NCBI GenBank assembly: GCA_035547055.1
Contig: DASZVN010000204.1
Location: forward strand, 1-28,799
Origin: DASZVN01 sp035547055
GTDB taxonomy: Bacteria > Pseudomonadota > Alphaproteobacteria > Rhizobiales > Methylopilaceae
DNA: 28,799 nt
Direction of reading: 5' to 3'
The stretch's first letter is position 1. Every line of letters starts with the position of its first letter. The translations under genes and the position numbers were made by a program. Positions 1-7,005 of this stretch are shown here, one piece after another. Below the pieces are notes generated by a model. It did not search any database. It saw only the letters and a list, made by a program, of their open reading frames with translations, and had not been told where the DNA came from.

Positions 1-285
1 GCGCTGCAAGGGCGCATCCGCGCCCGCCAGCCGATCGCCGAGCCACGGGCGAACAGGGGCATCGAGGTGCCGCTGTCACCGCTCGCAGAGGCGAAGCTCG
101 CGCTCTACCGCGCCTTCCTCGACAGCGGCCTGACCAAGGCGGAACTGGCGCGGCGGCTCGGCTGGCATGGGCCGAGCATCGACCGCCTGTTCGACCTCGG
201 CCACGACTCGCGCATCGGTCAGATCGGTGCCGCCGTCGCGGCACTCGGCCGCGAGATGCGGATCACGACGCTTCCGGCCGCCTAA
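1..285 (+). CDS. HicB-family antitoxin, C-terminal part (5' end outside window)
   Basis: The reading frame is open from the first base and ends with TAA at 283-285, so the start lies upstream of the window. The visible ~94 residues match the C-terminal third of HicB-type antitoxins: a linker, then a helix-turn-helix (LTKAELARRLGW, GPSIDRLFDL) and a closing strand (GREMRI). This segment binds the operator DNA of the hicAB operon. The RNase-H-like domain that blocks the HicA toxin would be upstream and is not visible. An internal GTG at 67 could start a 72-residue protein, but the homology runs through it. The stop overlaps the stop of the convergent MOSC gene by a few bases. Assignment is from remembered family features; a different HTH antitoxin is possible. 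Confidence 0.72.
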   Translation, partial: ALQGRIRARQPIAEPRANRGIEVPLSPLAEAKLALYRAFLDSGLTKAELARRLGWHGPSIDRLFDLGHDSRIGQIGAAVAALGREMRITTLPAA

Positions 286-1040
286 TCCTCCACCCGGATA
301 GCGTCGCCGGGGGCGACCACGCCGGGGGCGATGACCTCGGCATAGACGCCGCAGTCGACATTGCCGCGGCGCTGCTTCAAGAGGTCGAGGGTCGCGATGT
401 CGCGGATGCCGCGGTCGGGGTCGACATGGGTCGCGAGGCAGCGGCGGATGGTCTTGACCACGCGGAAGCGCGCCACGGGCCCGATCGCCAGCGTGCGGCC
501 GACCCAATCGGCCTCGGCCCACGGCATGCCGCCCTCGAAATAGAGGTTGCCGCGGAAGCGGCGGCGGTCGAGCTCGCGGCCCTCCAGCGCCGAAAGCTCG
601 GCGACGCTGTCGAGATTGATCAGCGACAGCACCTTGCGGCCGGAATCGGAGAAGGTGTGGCCCGGCGCGGCGAGGAGCTTCAGCGGCCCCTCGGCCTCGC
701 CGTCCATGAAGCGGGTGAGCCACGCCTCGATCGCCTGGCGGCCGTCGGGCGCGTCGAGCCGGCCGATGGCCTGGCCGTAGCCCTCGGCCTTCAGGAACAG
801 CACGCTTCGCGCCAGGTCGAGCCGCGCATCGATCGCGGCGAGGCGCGGGTTCTTGAACCAGCACAGGAACTTGGTCTTGGGCTGGAACGCCGGCGCCGCC
901 GCATCGAAGCCGGAGGGGCCGTTCTCGATCGCGTAGGCGCGGTCGCCGGCGATGGTCGCGCCGGCGTCGAGGTCGACGCGGTCGAGCGGCTCGGAGGTCA
1001 GGCCCTTCACGGGATAGCGGTAGAGATGGCGGACCTGCAC
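282..1040 (-). CDS. MOSC domain-containing protein
   Basis: 252 residues. The N-terminal MOSC beta-barrel signature (VRHLYRYPVKGLTSEPL) is followed by the MOSC domain. That domain has the conserved cysteine Cys201 in KTIRRCLATHVDPDRGIRD, and the family C-terminal LLKQRRGNVDCGVYAEV. MOSC proteins (YcbX, YiiM and Moco sulfurase C-terminal relatives) bind molybdenum cofactor or move sulfur in Moco-dependent N-hydroxylated base reduction; the substrate here is unknown. I choose the GTG at 1040 because GAGGG lies 7 bases before it and homology begins at once. A longer ATG start at 1130 would add 30 low-complexity residues that overlap a palindromic repeat. The gene lies downstream of the aminoacyl:carrier-protein ligase on the same strand, with a 160-base gap holding two hairpins, so it is probably a separate unit. 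Confidence 0.88.
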   Translation of the reverse strand: MQVRHLYRYPVKGLTSEPLDRVDLDAGATIAGDRAYAIENGPSGFDAAAPAFQPKTKFLCWFKNPRLAAIDARLDLARSVLFLKAEGYGQAIGRLDAPDGRQAIEAWLTRFMDGEAEGPLKLLAAPGHTFSDSGRKVLSLINLDSVAELSALEGRELDRRRFRGNLYFEGGMPWAEADWVGRTLAIGPVARFRVVKTIRRCLATHVDPDRGIRDIATLDLLKQRRGNVDCGVYAEVIAPGVVAPGDAIRVED

Positions 1041-1116
1041 GGACGTGCCCTCGGGCGGCTGGCTGCCGCCGTTGTGCGGCAGCGCCGGCCGGAGGGCAAG
1101 CGCCCTCGCCCGCAGG

Positions 1117-1143
1117 GTGCGTATCGGCAAGGCCGACGCCCAC
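1117..1143. repeat. Degenerate palindromic repeat, GTGGGCATCGGC family
   Basis: 27-base imperfect inverted repeat: 12-base arms (GTGCGTATCGGC and GCCGACGCCCAC, three mismatches) around AAG. It has the same size and layout as the perfect copy at 4102-4128 and related copies at 10619-10647 and 14736-14760. It lies between the ligase stop and the MOSC start. Confidence 0.6.
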
Positions 1144-1157
1144 GTGCAGCATCGGCC

Positions 1158-1179
1158 GTGGGCATGCCGGCATGCCCAC
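1158..1179. terminator. Perfect 22-base palindrome after the ligase gene (terminator-like)
   Basis: Two 11-base arms (GTGGGCATGCC and its complement) form an uninterrupted palindrome, 21 bases beyond the stop of the aminoacyl:carrier-protein ligase gene read on the minus strand. There is no T run, so intrinsic termination is unproven; it may be a REP-like processing or attenuation element. It belongs to the same dispersed family as 4102-4128. Confidence 0.5.
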
Positions 1180-1200
1180 CCTACCCCGCTGGCCGCGCGC

Positions 1201-2136
1201 TCACAGCATCAGCGCGCCGCGCACCTCCGCCGGCCAGTTGCGCGGCACGAGGCCGTGGGTCGCGAACAGGGCGACGGCGAGGCGGTCCATGCCGAAGGCG
1301 ACGCAGCCGGTGTGGGCGAGCTCGCCCATGGTGTCGCGGAGGCCCCAGACCTCGCCGAAATGCTCGCGGTGATAGTTGAAGCTCATGCACGCCGACGCCG
1401 ACGCGCCCGGCACCACCGGCACCACCAGCTCGAACTTCAGCGACTGCTCGCGCTGGCTCATCGCCATCATCTGCCCGACCCGGCCGAAGAACGGGTCGTT
1501 CGCCTGCTCGACCTCGTGGGGCAGCGCCAGCGCGTCGGCGAGGCCGCGCGCCCGCGCCATCCAGCGGTCGCGGAAGTCCTGGATCTGGCGCGGCGAGCCG
1601 ATGCAGACATATTCGCGCATGCGGAACGACTGCAGCCGCATGAGGTCCTCGGACGGCTCGTGGCGGAAGCAGTCGGCGGCGACGTCGAAGCGGAGGCCGT
1701 CGCGCGGCACCGCGCCGCGGCTCGCGGCGAGCGGATAGACCGGGTAGCAGGCCGCCGGCGCCAGCACGAGGTCCGACGCGGCGAGGCCCTCGGTCCAGTC
1801 CTCGCCGCGGTCGAGCCGGCCGGCCGCGGCCATGATCTCGGCGTCGCTGCCGTGGAGCGCGGAGACGGTGCCGAGGAGGTTCGGGAAGCTCTTGAGGTAG
1901 CCGGATTTCTCCAGCCGGGCGCGGCTCATCACCGGCGGGAAGCGCAGCACCTCGGTGTCGGGCTCGCGCTGCCGCGAGATCAGCGCAGCGAGGCGCTCGA
2001 CCACGTCCTCGTAGACGCCGCTCCTGAGATAGACGCCGTCGGCGCCCGCCGGCACCAGGTGCTCGGCGCGGATCGCCTTCAGCCGCTCCGCCCGCACGGC
2101 CTCGTCCGCCGCCGGGCTCGCCACATGGATGTTCAT
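1201..2136 (-). CDS. Amino acid:[carrier protein] ligase (SerRS-like class II synthetase homolog)
   Basis: 311 residues, the length of the stand-alone catalytic cores related to archaeal-type seryl-tRNA synthetase, which lack the tRNA-binding domain. Known members (for example Bradyrhizobium Bll0957) activate glycine or alanine with ATP and load it on the phosphopantetheine arm of a small carrier protein instead of tRNA. Motif 2 is FRHE (157-160) and motif 3 is GMDR (282-285). Cys130, Glu175 and Cys278 fit the Cys-Glu-Cys zinc site of the family. The ATG at 2136 has GGAGG 8 bases upstream. It follows the acyl-CoA dehydrogenase gene by 47 bases, and a carrier-protein gene is divergent nearby (3708), so the partner is likely local. 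Amino acid specificity cannot be read here; the biological role of the family is unresolved. Confidence 0.93.
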   Translation of the reverse strand: MNIHVASPAADEAVRAERLKAIRAEHLVPAGADGVYLRSGVYEDVVERLAALISRQREPDTEVLRFPPVMSRARLEKSGYLKSFPNLLGTVSALHGSDAEIMAAAGRLDRGEDWTEGLAASDLVLAPAACYPVYPLAASRGAVPRDGLRFDVAADCFRHEPSEDLMRLQSFRMREYVCIGSPRQIQDFRDRWMARARGLADALALPHEVEQANDPFFGRVGQMMAMSQREQSLKFELVVPVVPGASASACMSFNYHREHFGEVWGLRDTMGELAHTGCVAFGMDRLAVALFATHGLVPRNWPAEVRGALML

Positions 2137-2183
2137 CGTCTTCGCCTCCGCGCCGGTCGCCGATGCGCCGGCGCAAATTCCCC

Positions 2184-3410
2184 TCAGTCCGCGAGCGAGG
2201 CCGGCGTGCCGGCCATCAGCGCGCCGGTCGCGACGCTCGCGCGGATGCGATCGTTCGAGATCATCACCGGCGAGGACAGGATGTCGCGAAGATGGCGCCC
2301 GATGCTGAACTCGCCGTCGTTGCGATAGCCGGCGAGGCCCGCGGCGCGCATCGCGCTCATCACCGTCGCGACGGCGCGCTCGGACGCGTCGACCTTGAGC
2401 AGGTTGATCTCGGTCTGGAAATCGAGCGCCGACAGCGCCCGGCCGTCGTTGGCGATGGCCTCGTAGCGGCGGAGCGCGGCGGCGATCAGCGCGCGCAGCG
2501 TCGCGAGCGAGGCGTTCGCCTCGGTGAGGTGCGCCGCGCCCGGCGGAAGCTGGCCGCCGGCCTTGCGCGCCGCGGTGCGGGTGAAGGCGCGGGCGCGCTC
2601 CACCGCCGCGGCGGCGATGCCGGCCCAGACGCTCGACCACAGGACATGCGCGGTCGGCGTCATGGTGCGGGCGTGGATGGTCTCGTAGGGCTCGGGCACG
2701 ATCTGCTCGGCCTCGCCGGCCGCGGTCAGGACGAAGCCGGCGCTGCAGGTGCCGCGCATGCCGAGCGTCTCCCAGCCCTGGATGCGCTCGAGCAGGTAGT
2801 CCTCCTTGAGGAAGGCGATCAGCACCTGGTCGGAGGCCGGGGCGTCGGCCGAGCGCCGCGCGGTGGTGACGACGCCGTCGGCCTCGGCGCCATAGGAGAT
2901 GACGGTGGCCTCGCGGCGAAGCGTGATGCGGCCATCGGCCTCGGCCACCGCGGCGGCGCTGGCGCGGACGTTGCCGCCGCCGTTGCCCTCGGTGGTCGAG
3001 GAGGCGAGCAGGAGCTGCTGGATGCCGAGCCGGCGCAGCAGGCGCTCGTGATAGGGGCTGCCGCGGCCGTGGCGCACCAGGCAGGCGACCTTGGTCTGGT
3101 GCATCGCGTAGATCATCGCGGTCGACGCGCAGGCGCGGCCGAGCGCGTAGCAGACGTCGGCGACGGCGCCGAGCGGCGCGGCCTCGCCGCCGAGCGTGGC
3201 CGGCACCATGATCGACATCAGGCCCTGGGCGCGGAGCGCGTCGATCGCCTCGGCGGGAAAGCGCCCGTCGCGGTCGACCGCCTCGGCGTGGGCGGCGGCG
3301 ACCGCGGCGGCCGCCGCGGCGCGCTGGCCGAAATCGGCCCGGCTGGGACGCCACGGCAGGTCGGTGGCGCGCCGGCGTGCCCCGGCTACGCGCATGTCGA
3401 GCACCGTCAT
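2184..3410 (-). CDS. Acyl-CoA dehydrogenase-like flavoprotein, presumed to act on a carrier-bound aminoacyl group
   Basis: 408 residues. The acyl-CoA dehydrogenase fold is visible: an N-terminal helical domain (PAEAIDALRAQGLMSIMVPATLGGE), a middle beta domain (SSTTEGNGGGN, ISYGAEADGVVTTARR, GWETLGMRGTCSAGFVL) and a C-terminal helical domain. The C-terminus (DGEFSIGRHLRDILSSPVMISNDRI) lacks the usual GTNEI-like end motif, so it is an atypical member. ATG 3410 is preceded by GAGGAG at 9 bases. The gene is first in a unit with the aminoacyl:carrier-protein ligase. By analogy with PltE/RedW-type dehydrogenases, which oxidise prolyl-S-carrier protein, I infer a carrier-tethered aminoacyl substrate. 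That is inference; ordinary acyl-CoA oxidation is the alternative. Confidence 0.85.
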   Translation of the reverse strand: MTVLDMRVAGARRRATDLPWRPSRADFGQRAAAAAAVAAAHAEAVDRDGRFPAEAIDALRAQGLMSIMVPATLGGEAAPLGAVADVCYALGRACASTAMIYAMHQTKVACLVRHGRGSPYHERLLRRLGIQQLLLASSTTEGNGGGNVRASAAAVAEADGRITLRREATVISYGAEADGVVTTARRSADAPASDQVLIAFLKEDYLLERIQGWETLGMRGTCSAGFVLTAAGEAEQIVPEPYETIHARTMTPTAHVLWSSVWAGIAAAAVERARAFTRTAARKAGGQLPPGAAHLTEANASLATLRALIAAALRRYEAIANDGRALSALDFQTEINLLKVDASERAVATVMSAMRAAGLAGYRNDGEFSIGRHLRDILSSPVMISNDRIRASVATGALMAGTPASLAD

Positions 3411-3707
3411 GACTTGACGCTCCTCATCGCGGCGGCTTCGGTCGCACCGGCCGTCGGGCCGACGCCCGGATCCCGATCGAATTCTATTCAAGAAGATCAC
3501 AAATCGTCCGCAACAAGTCCATCCAAGACCCGGTGCGACATTTGGGCTGTCTGCGCGAATAGTTAATCGCGTGGATTAGGGTTAATCTTCATCGGCAAAT
3601 TGTGGCAGTTTTTCTTCGATTGCCGCCAGACTAATTTCACCGACAACGGCGTAGGAACGCCGGACTCGCGCCTGCCGGCCGGCGGGCGTTCACGACGGGT
3701 GCCGGAA
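3411..3707. promoter_or_regulatory. Divergent promoter region of the aminoacyl:carrier-protein module, with repeated GTTAATC sites
   Basis: 297 bases between the divergent dehydrogenase (minus) and carrier-protein (plus) genes. The segment from about 3475 to 3650 is markedly AT-richer than the surroundings, as expected for a promoter. GTTAATC occurs at 3562-3568 and again at 3581-3587, with the inverted form GATTA between them, so three half-sites fall within 26 bases. This looks like a regulator operator. No firm -35/-10 pair can be assigned. Confidence 0.5.
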
Positions 3708-3974
3708 ATGCTGGACAGAGTGGGCCGTTCGCCGCGCGAGCGCGTGGTCGCACTGATCGACGGCCTGCTGCCGCCGGGGGCGCCGCGGCCGGCGCCGGCC
3801 GACGAGCGCCCGCTCGCCGCCTTTGGCCTGACCTCGTTCGACGTCGTCAACCTGATGCTTGCGGTCGAAGGCGAGTTCGACGTGACGATCCCCCAGCCCG
3901 AGATCGTGCCCGAGAATTTCCGCACCCTCGGCGCGATCGAGCTGCTGCTGGCGAAGCTCGGCGCCGCGGGCTGA
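3708..3974 (+). CDS. Acyl/aminoacyl carrier protein (phosphopantetheine-binding)
   Basis: 88 residues from ATG 3708. The four-helix carrier-protein pattern is clear: helix I (RSPRERVVALIDGLL), a loop, then the 4'-phosphopantetheine site FGLTSFDVVNLM with Ser43 as the attachment residue. Helix II (VVNLMLAVEGEFDVTIP) and the C-terminal LGAIELLLAKLG complete it. The usual DSL is replaced by LTSFD, as in the carrier proteins paired with Bll0957-type aminoacyl ligases. A longer frame from 3600, or a GTG at 3699, is possible, but homology begins near 3708 and upstream residues are low-quality. Its divergent neighbours supply the loading enzyme (1201-2136) and a likely tailoring dehydrogenase. No phosphopantetheinyl transferase gene is in the window. 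Confidence 0.9.
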   Translation: MLDRVGRSPRERVVALIDGLLPPGAPRPAPADERPLAAFGLTSFDVVNLMLAVEGEFDVTIPQPEIVPENFRTLGAIELLLAKLGAAG

Positions 3975-4030
3975 CGGCGCCGTCCGCTTCTTTCGGGCGC
4001 CAGTCCCTTCATCCGGTCGCCTCCGAATCC

Positions 4031-4053
4031 ACCTCTCCCCTCCGGGAGGAGGT
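4031..4053. repeat. Short inverted repeat of the CTCTCCC intergenic family
   Basis: ACCTCTCCC and GGGAGGAGGT face each other around a short loop, downstream of the carrier-protein stop. It resembles the CTCTCCC/GGGAGAGG elements at 6746-6768 and 20192-20213 and may also terminate carrier-protein transcription. The rest of 3975-4101 shows no gene. Confidence 0.45.
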
Positions 4054-4101
4054 GAGGATGGCCCGCTCTCCTTTGCGCAGCATGGCCGCGTTGACGCCGC
4101 C

Positions 4102-4128
4102 GTGGGCATCGGCAATGCCGATGCCCAC
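4102..4128. terminator. Perfect stem-loop directly after the DUF1850 gene (terminator-like repeat)
   Basis: 12-base perfect arms (GTGGGCATCGGC and its complement) around an AAT loop, touching the stop codon of the DUF1850 gene at 4129. This is the best copy of a palindrome family also found at 1117-1143, 1158-1179, 10619-10647 and 14736-14760. All copies lie at transcription-unit ends. No T run follows on either strand. Confidence 0.6.
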
Positions 4129-4494
4129 CTACGGACAGGGCTTCATCGTCACCGGGTCGGCGGTCGCGGGGAGCCAATGACCGAAGGCGTGGCAGGTGCC
4201 GCCCGCGCAGAGGTGCCAGTCGCCGGCCATCGGGGCGCGGCGCATCACCACCTCGGGCAGCGGCGGGACCTGGGGATGCCATTGCCAGAAATCGCCGACC
4301 TTCACCGCGCCCTCGGGCGGGTCCATGCCGGCGCCGGAGTTCTCGACCCGCGCGGCGACGATGGCGAGGCGGTCGCCCCGGACCACCCAGTCCTCCTGCC
4401 AGCGGGTGTGCTCGATCGTGTGCAGCCAGGCCAGGGTGAAGGCCGCGACGGCGATCTTGGCGGTCACCCCGCCGCCGATCAGGCACAGGCTCAC
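4129..4494 (-). CDS. DUF1850 protein, TRAP-transporter accessory
   Basis: 121 residues. It matches the DUF1850 pattern: a hydrophobic N-terminus (LCLIGGGVTAKIAVAAFTLAW), the HTIEHTRWQEDW motif, then ARVENSGAGMDPPEGA and LPPLPEVVMRRAP, ending with two cysteines in HLCAGGTCHAFG. Genes of this family habitually follow fused TRAP permeases of the TAXI type; the function is unknown, perhaps substrate hand-over or assembly at the membrane. GTG 4494 is chosen because GGAGG lies 7 bases upstream. An in-frame ATG at 4584 would run through an intergenic inverted repeat. The permease gene ends 102 bases upstream, with that repeat in between. Confidence 0.87.
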   Translation of the reverse strand: MSLCLIGGGVTAKIAVAAFTLAWLHTIEHTRWQEDWVVRGDRLAIVAARVENSGAGMDPPEGAVKVGDFWQWHPQVPPLPEVVMRRAPMAGDWHLCAGGTCHAFGHWLPATADPVTMKPCP

Positions 4495-4505
4495 GGCGTC
4501 ACCTC

Positions 4506-4589
4506 CGTCATTGCGAGGAGCGGAGCGACGAAGCAATCCAGGGCCGCGAGCACGACCCTCTGGATTGCTTCGCTTTGCTCGCAATGACG
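4506..4589. repeat. Dispersed inverted repeat, copy 1 (CGTCATTGCGAG ... AAGCAATCCAG)
   Basis: A 36-base left arm (4506-4541) and a 30-base right arm (4560-4589) are inverted copies that share CGTCATTGCGA at the outer ends and AGCAATCCAG at the inner ends. The left arm carries six extra bases in its middle. An 18-base loop separates them. A second element of the same architecture is at 21905-21986. It lies between the permease and DUF1850 genes. Such elements are abundant in alphaproteobacterial intergenic DNA and resemble non-autonomous, REP/MITE-like repeats. Confidence 0.85.
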
Positions 4590-4596
4590 ACGAACA

Positions 4597-6741
4597 TCAT
4601 GCCGCGACCGTGGGGCGCTGCCGGGCGCGCCAGCGGTTGAACAGGACGAGCAGAACGGCGAGCGCGAGGCCGGAGCCGTCGAGCCAGGGCCGGTTGCCGA
4701 TCAGGAGCGCCGCCGCGACCGCCGCCAGCACCCGCTCGGCCAGCGTCGCGCGGGCGTAGAGGAAGCCGATCGCGGCGACGCCGGTGGCGCCGACGATCAC
4801 CGTCGCCTTCAGGCATTCGTAGGCGACCTCGGCCGGGTAGCCCCACGCGGCCGCGAGCGCCCCGCCCGGCTGCAGCATCAGCGAGGGCGCATAGACCGCC
4901 ATGAACGGGATGAGGAAGCCGGCGAGCGCGATCCGGGTCGCCTGCCAGCCGATCGCGTCGGGAGAGGCCCGGGCCAGCGGCGCGGCGGCGAGCGCGGCCA
5001 GCGCCACCGGCGGCGTCAGGTCGGCGATGATGCCGTAGTAGAACACGAACATGTGGCTGATGATCAGCGGCACGCCGAGCTGGAGCAGCGCCGGCGCCGC
5101 CAGCGCCGCGGTGATGATGTAGGTCGGGATGGTCGGCAGGCCGGTACCGAGCAGGAGGCTCGTCGCCATCACCAGCACGAGGCAGAGCAGCAGCGAGCTC
5201 TCGCCGAGCGAGACCACGTAGGTGCCGAAGATGGTGGCGGCGCCGGTCAGGGTCATCGCGCCGATGACGACGCCGACGATGGCGCAGGCGAGGCCGACCG
5301 GCAGCGCCTGCCGGGCCCCGTCGGCGAGCGCGCGGCCGCAATCGACGATGGTCGGCCGCGACGGGCTGCGGACCGCCGTCCAGACCGAGAGCACCGCGAC
5401 GACCACCACGAGGCCGAGCGCGAACAGCGCGCTCGGCAGCAGCGGCAGGCCGAGATAGACCACGAGCCGCGCGACGCCCTCGGGCAGCGAGGGCACCAGC
5501 GCGCCGCCCATGACGTAGAGCACGACCGCGGCGAGCCCGATCCAGAACACGACGCGGACCCACGCCCACGGGATCGCCCGCACGATGGCGTCGCCGAGGA
5601 TCAGCATGACGGTGAGCGCGAGCCCGACGACGCCGGCGAAGAGCGGCGTGTAGCCGGCGAAGAGCAGCACCACGAGGACGACCAGCGGCAGCGCGAGGTG
5701 CCACTGGCGGCGGAGCGCGAGGAGCGGGCGCGGGAGCTCGCTCCGCGGCATGCCGACGAGGCCGTTCTTCCCGGCCTCCAGATGCACCATCCAGAACGCC
5801 GAGCCGAAATAGATGATGGCCGGGATGATCGCGGCCTTGACGATGGCGGCATAGGGCACGCCGATGGTCTCGGCCATGATGAAGGCGACCGCGCCCATCA
5901 CCGGCGGCATGATCTGGCCGCCCATCGAGGCGGTGGCCTCGACCCCGCCGGCGAACGAGCCGGAATAGCCGAAGCGCTTCATCAGGGGGATGGTGAACTG
6001 GCCCGCGGTGACGACGTTGGCGACGCCCGAGCCCGAGATCGTGCCGAGCAGCGCCGAGGAAAAGATCGCGACCTTCGCCGGGCCGCCGCGCGAGCCGCCG
6101 AACAGGCCCATCGCGACGTCGTTGAAGAGCTGGATCATGCCGGCGCGCTCGAGGAACGTGCCGAACAGGATGAACAGGAAGATGTAGGTCGCGGAGACCT
6201 GTATCGCGGTGCCGTAGATGCCCTCGACGCCGAACGCCATCTGCTCGACCACCTGCTCGAGGCCGAACGGGCGGTGGTCGAACGGCGCCGGGAGCCATTG
6301 CCCGAACTGGGCGTAGGCGAGGAAGGCGAGGCAGATCAGCGGCAGCGCCGCGCCCATCATACGCCAGGCGACGACGAACAGGATGACCATGCCGACGATG
6401 CCGGTCGCGAGGTCGAGATGGGTGAGGTCGTCGGCCCGGTTCACGAGGTCGGTGTAGAAGATCCACTGGTAGAGCCCGACGGCGAAGCCGACGAGGCCGG
6501 TCGCCCAGCCGAGCAGCCAGGTCAGCCGCGACCTGGCGCGGTGGTTGGCGAGCAGCGCCGAGGCGGTCAGCACCAGGAAGCCGACGTGGAGCGCCCGCAC
6601 CACGAGGCTCGGCAGCGCCGCATAGAGCGCGGTCGCGATCTGGAAGGCGGAGAAGGCGACCGCGATCCAGAACAGCACGCGGCCTTTGGCGCCCTCGCCC
6701 CAGCCGAGCGGCAGGCCGTGCTCGACATCGACCGCCGGCAC
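4597..6741 (-). CDS. TRAP transporter fused permease (DctQM type, TAXI-associated)
   Basis: 714 residues from GTG 6741. The N-terminal ~4 membrane segments (VLFWIAVAFSAFQIATAL to LPLICLAFLAYAQFG) are the DctQ-like part. The long DctM-like part includes QVSATYIFLFILFGTFLERAG, ALLGTISGSGVANVVTAG and EATASMGGQIMPPVMGAVAF, which are hallmarks of fused TRAP permeases driven by an ion gradient. A TAXI-type periplasmic receptor should deliver the substrate (C4-dicarboxylate or glutamate-like; not known here). Upstream in-frame starts (ATG 6819, 6933) would translate intergenic repeats into PSPARGEG-like peptide. GTG 6741 has GGAG 8 bases upstream and precedes the family-like VDVEHG. The reading of the start is moderate; the family is certain. 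Confidence 0.93.
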   Translation of the reverse strand: MPAVDVEHGLPLGWGEGAKGRVLFWIAVAFSAFQIATALYAALPSLVVRALHVGFLVLTASALLANHRARSRLTWLLGWATGLVGFAVGLYQWIFYTDLVNRADDLTHLDLATGIVGMVILFVVAWRMMGAALPLICLAFLAYAQFGQWLPAPFDHRPFGLEQVVEQMAFGVEGIYGTAIQVSATYIFLFILFGTFLERAGMIQLFNDVAMGLFGGSRGGPAKVAIFSSALLGTISGSGVANVVTAGQFTIPLMKRFGYSGSFAGGVEATASMGGQIMPPVMGAVAFIMAETIGVPYAAIVKAAIIPAIIYFGSAFWMVHLEAGKNGLVGMPRSELPRPLLALRRQWHLALPLVVLVVLLFAGYTPLFAGVVGLALTVMLILGDAIVRAIPWAWVRVVFWIGLAAVVLYVMGGALVPSLPEGVARLVVYLGLPLLPSALFALGLVVVVAVLSVWTAVRSPSRPTIVDCGRALADGARQALPVGLACAIVGVVIGAMTLTGAATIFGTYVVSLGESSLLLCLVLVMATSLLLGTGLPTIPTYIITAALAAPALLQLGVPLIISHMFVFYYGIIADLTPPVALAALAAAPLARASPDAIGWQATRIALAGFLIPFMAVYAPSLMLQPGGALAAAWGYPAEVAYECLKATVIVGATGVAAIGFLYARATLAERVLAAVAAALLIGNRPWLDGSGLALAVLLVLFNRWRARQRPTVAA

Positions 6742-6745
6742 CGGC

Positions 6746-6768
6746 CCCTCTCCCCTTGCGGGAGAGGG
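6746..6768. repeat. CTCTCCC hairpin repeat at the permease start
   Basis: Perfect 9-base arms CCCTCTCCC and GGGAGAGGG around CTTGC. It continues to about 6803 as the longer element that includes the CGGAGCGGCGAGCCGGGTGAGG segment typical of alphaproteobacterial intergenic repeats. It ends 5 bases before the proposed GTG start of the permease and supplies its purine-rich ribosome-binding sequence. Confidence 0.7.
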
Positions 6769-6936
6769 TAGCTCGTCGCGGAGCGGCGAGCCGGGTGAGG
6801 GGTCGGTGCGAAGCGTCATGAGGGAATCGCCTGCCGCAGGCGCCCCCTCATCCGTCTCGCGCCGGCGCCGCGCGCCACCTTCTTCCACGCGGGGAGAAGA
6901 AAACGGAGGGTCGTCGGCGCCTGCTCCACCCATGGA

Positions 6937-7005
6937 TTATTTCAGCCCGCCCTTTTCCTCGAAGTATTTCGCCGCGCCGGGGTGCAGTGGCCGGGCGGCG
7001 TCCCA
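6937..7005 (-). pseudogene. C-terminal remnant of a TAXI solute receptor gene
   Basis: Read on the minus strand, the 22 codons before TAA (6937-6939) end in HPGAAKYFEEKGGLK. This corresponds to HPGAARYFKEKGVLK, the C-terminus of the intact receptor at 10659-11603. DNA similarity is strong for about 50 bases and fades near 7000; a stop codon (TAG, 7006-7008) closes the frame upstream. It lies where a TAXI receptor normally sits, just upstream of the fused permease. The two sequences differ at several codons, so it is a diverged paralog or an old duplication rather than a recent copy. The rest of the gene is gone, and the repeat-protein gene begins 170 bases further on. Confidence 0.85.

Noticed and set aside
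426..1379. Long plus-strand frame opposite the MOSC gene and ligase 3' end
   Set aside because: Arg/Ala-rich shadow without domains; the minus-strand genes have clear family motifs.
4503..4584. N-terminal extension of the DUF1850 protein to ATG 4584
   Set aside because: The added residues are translated from an intergenic inverted repeat, and a strong ribosome-binding site precedes GTG 4494.
5053..6771. A 572-residue plus-strand frame opposite the TRAP permease
   Set aside because: Low-complexity Arg/Asp/Glu/Gln translation antisense to a well-supported membrane protein; no start signal or family match.
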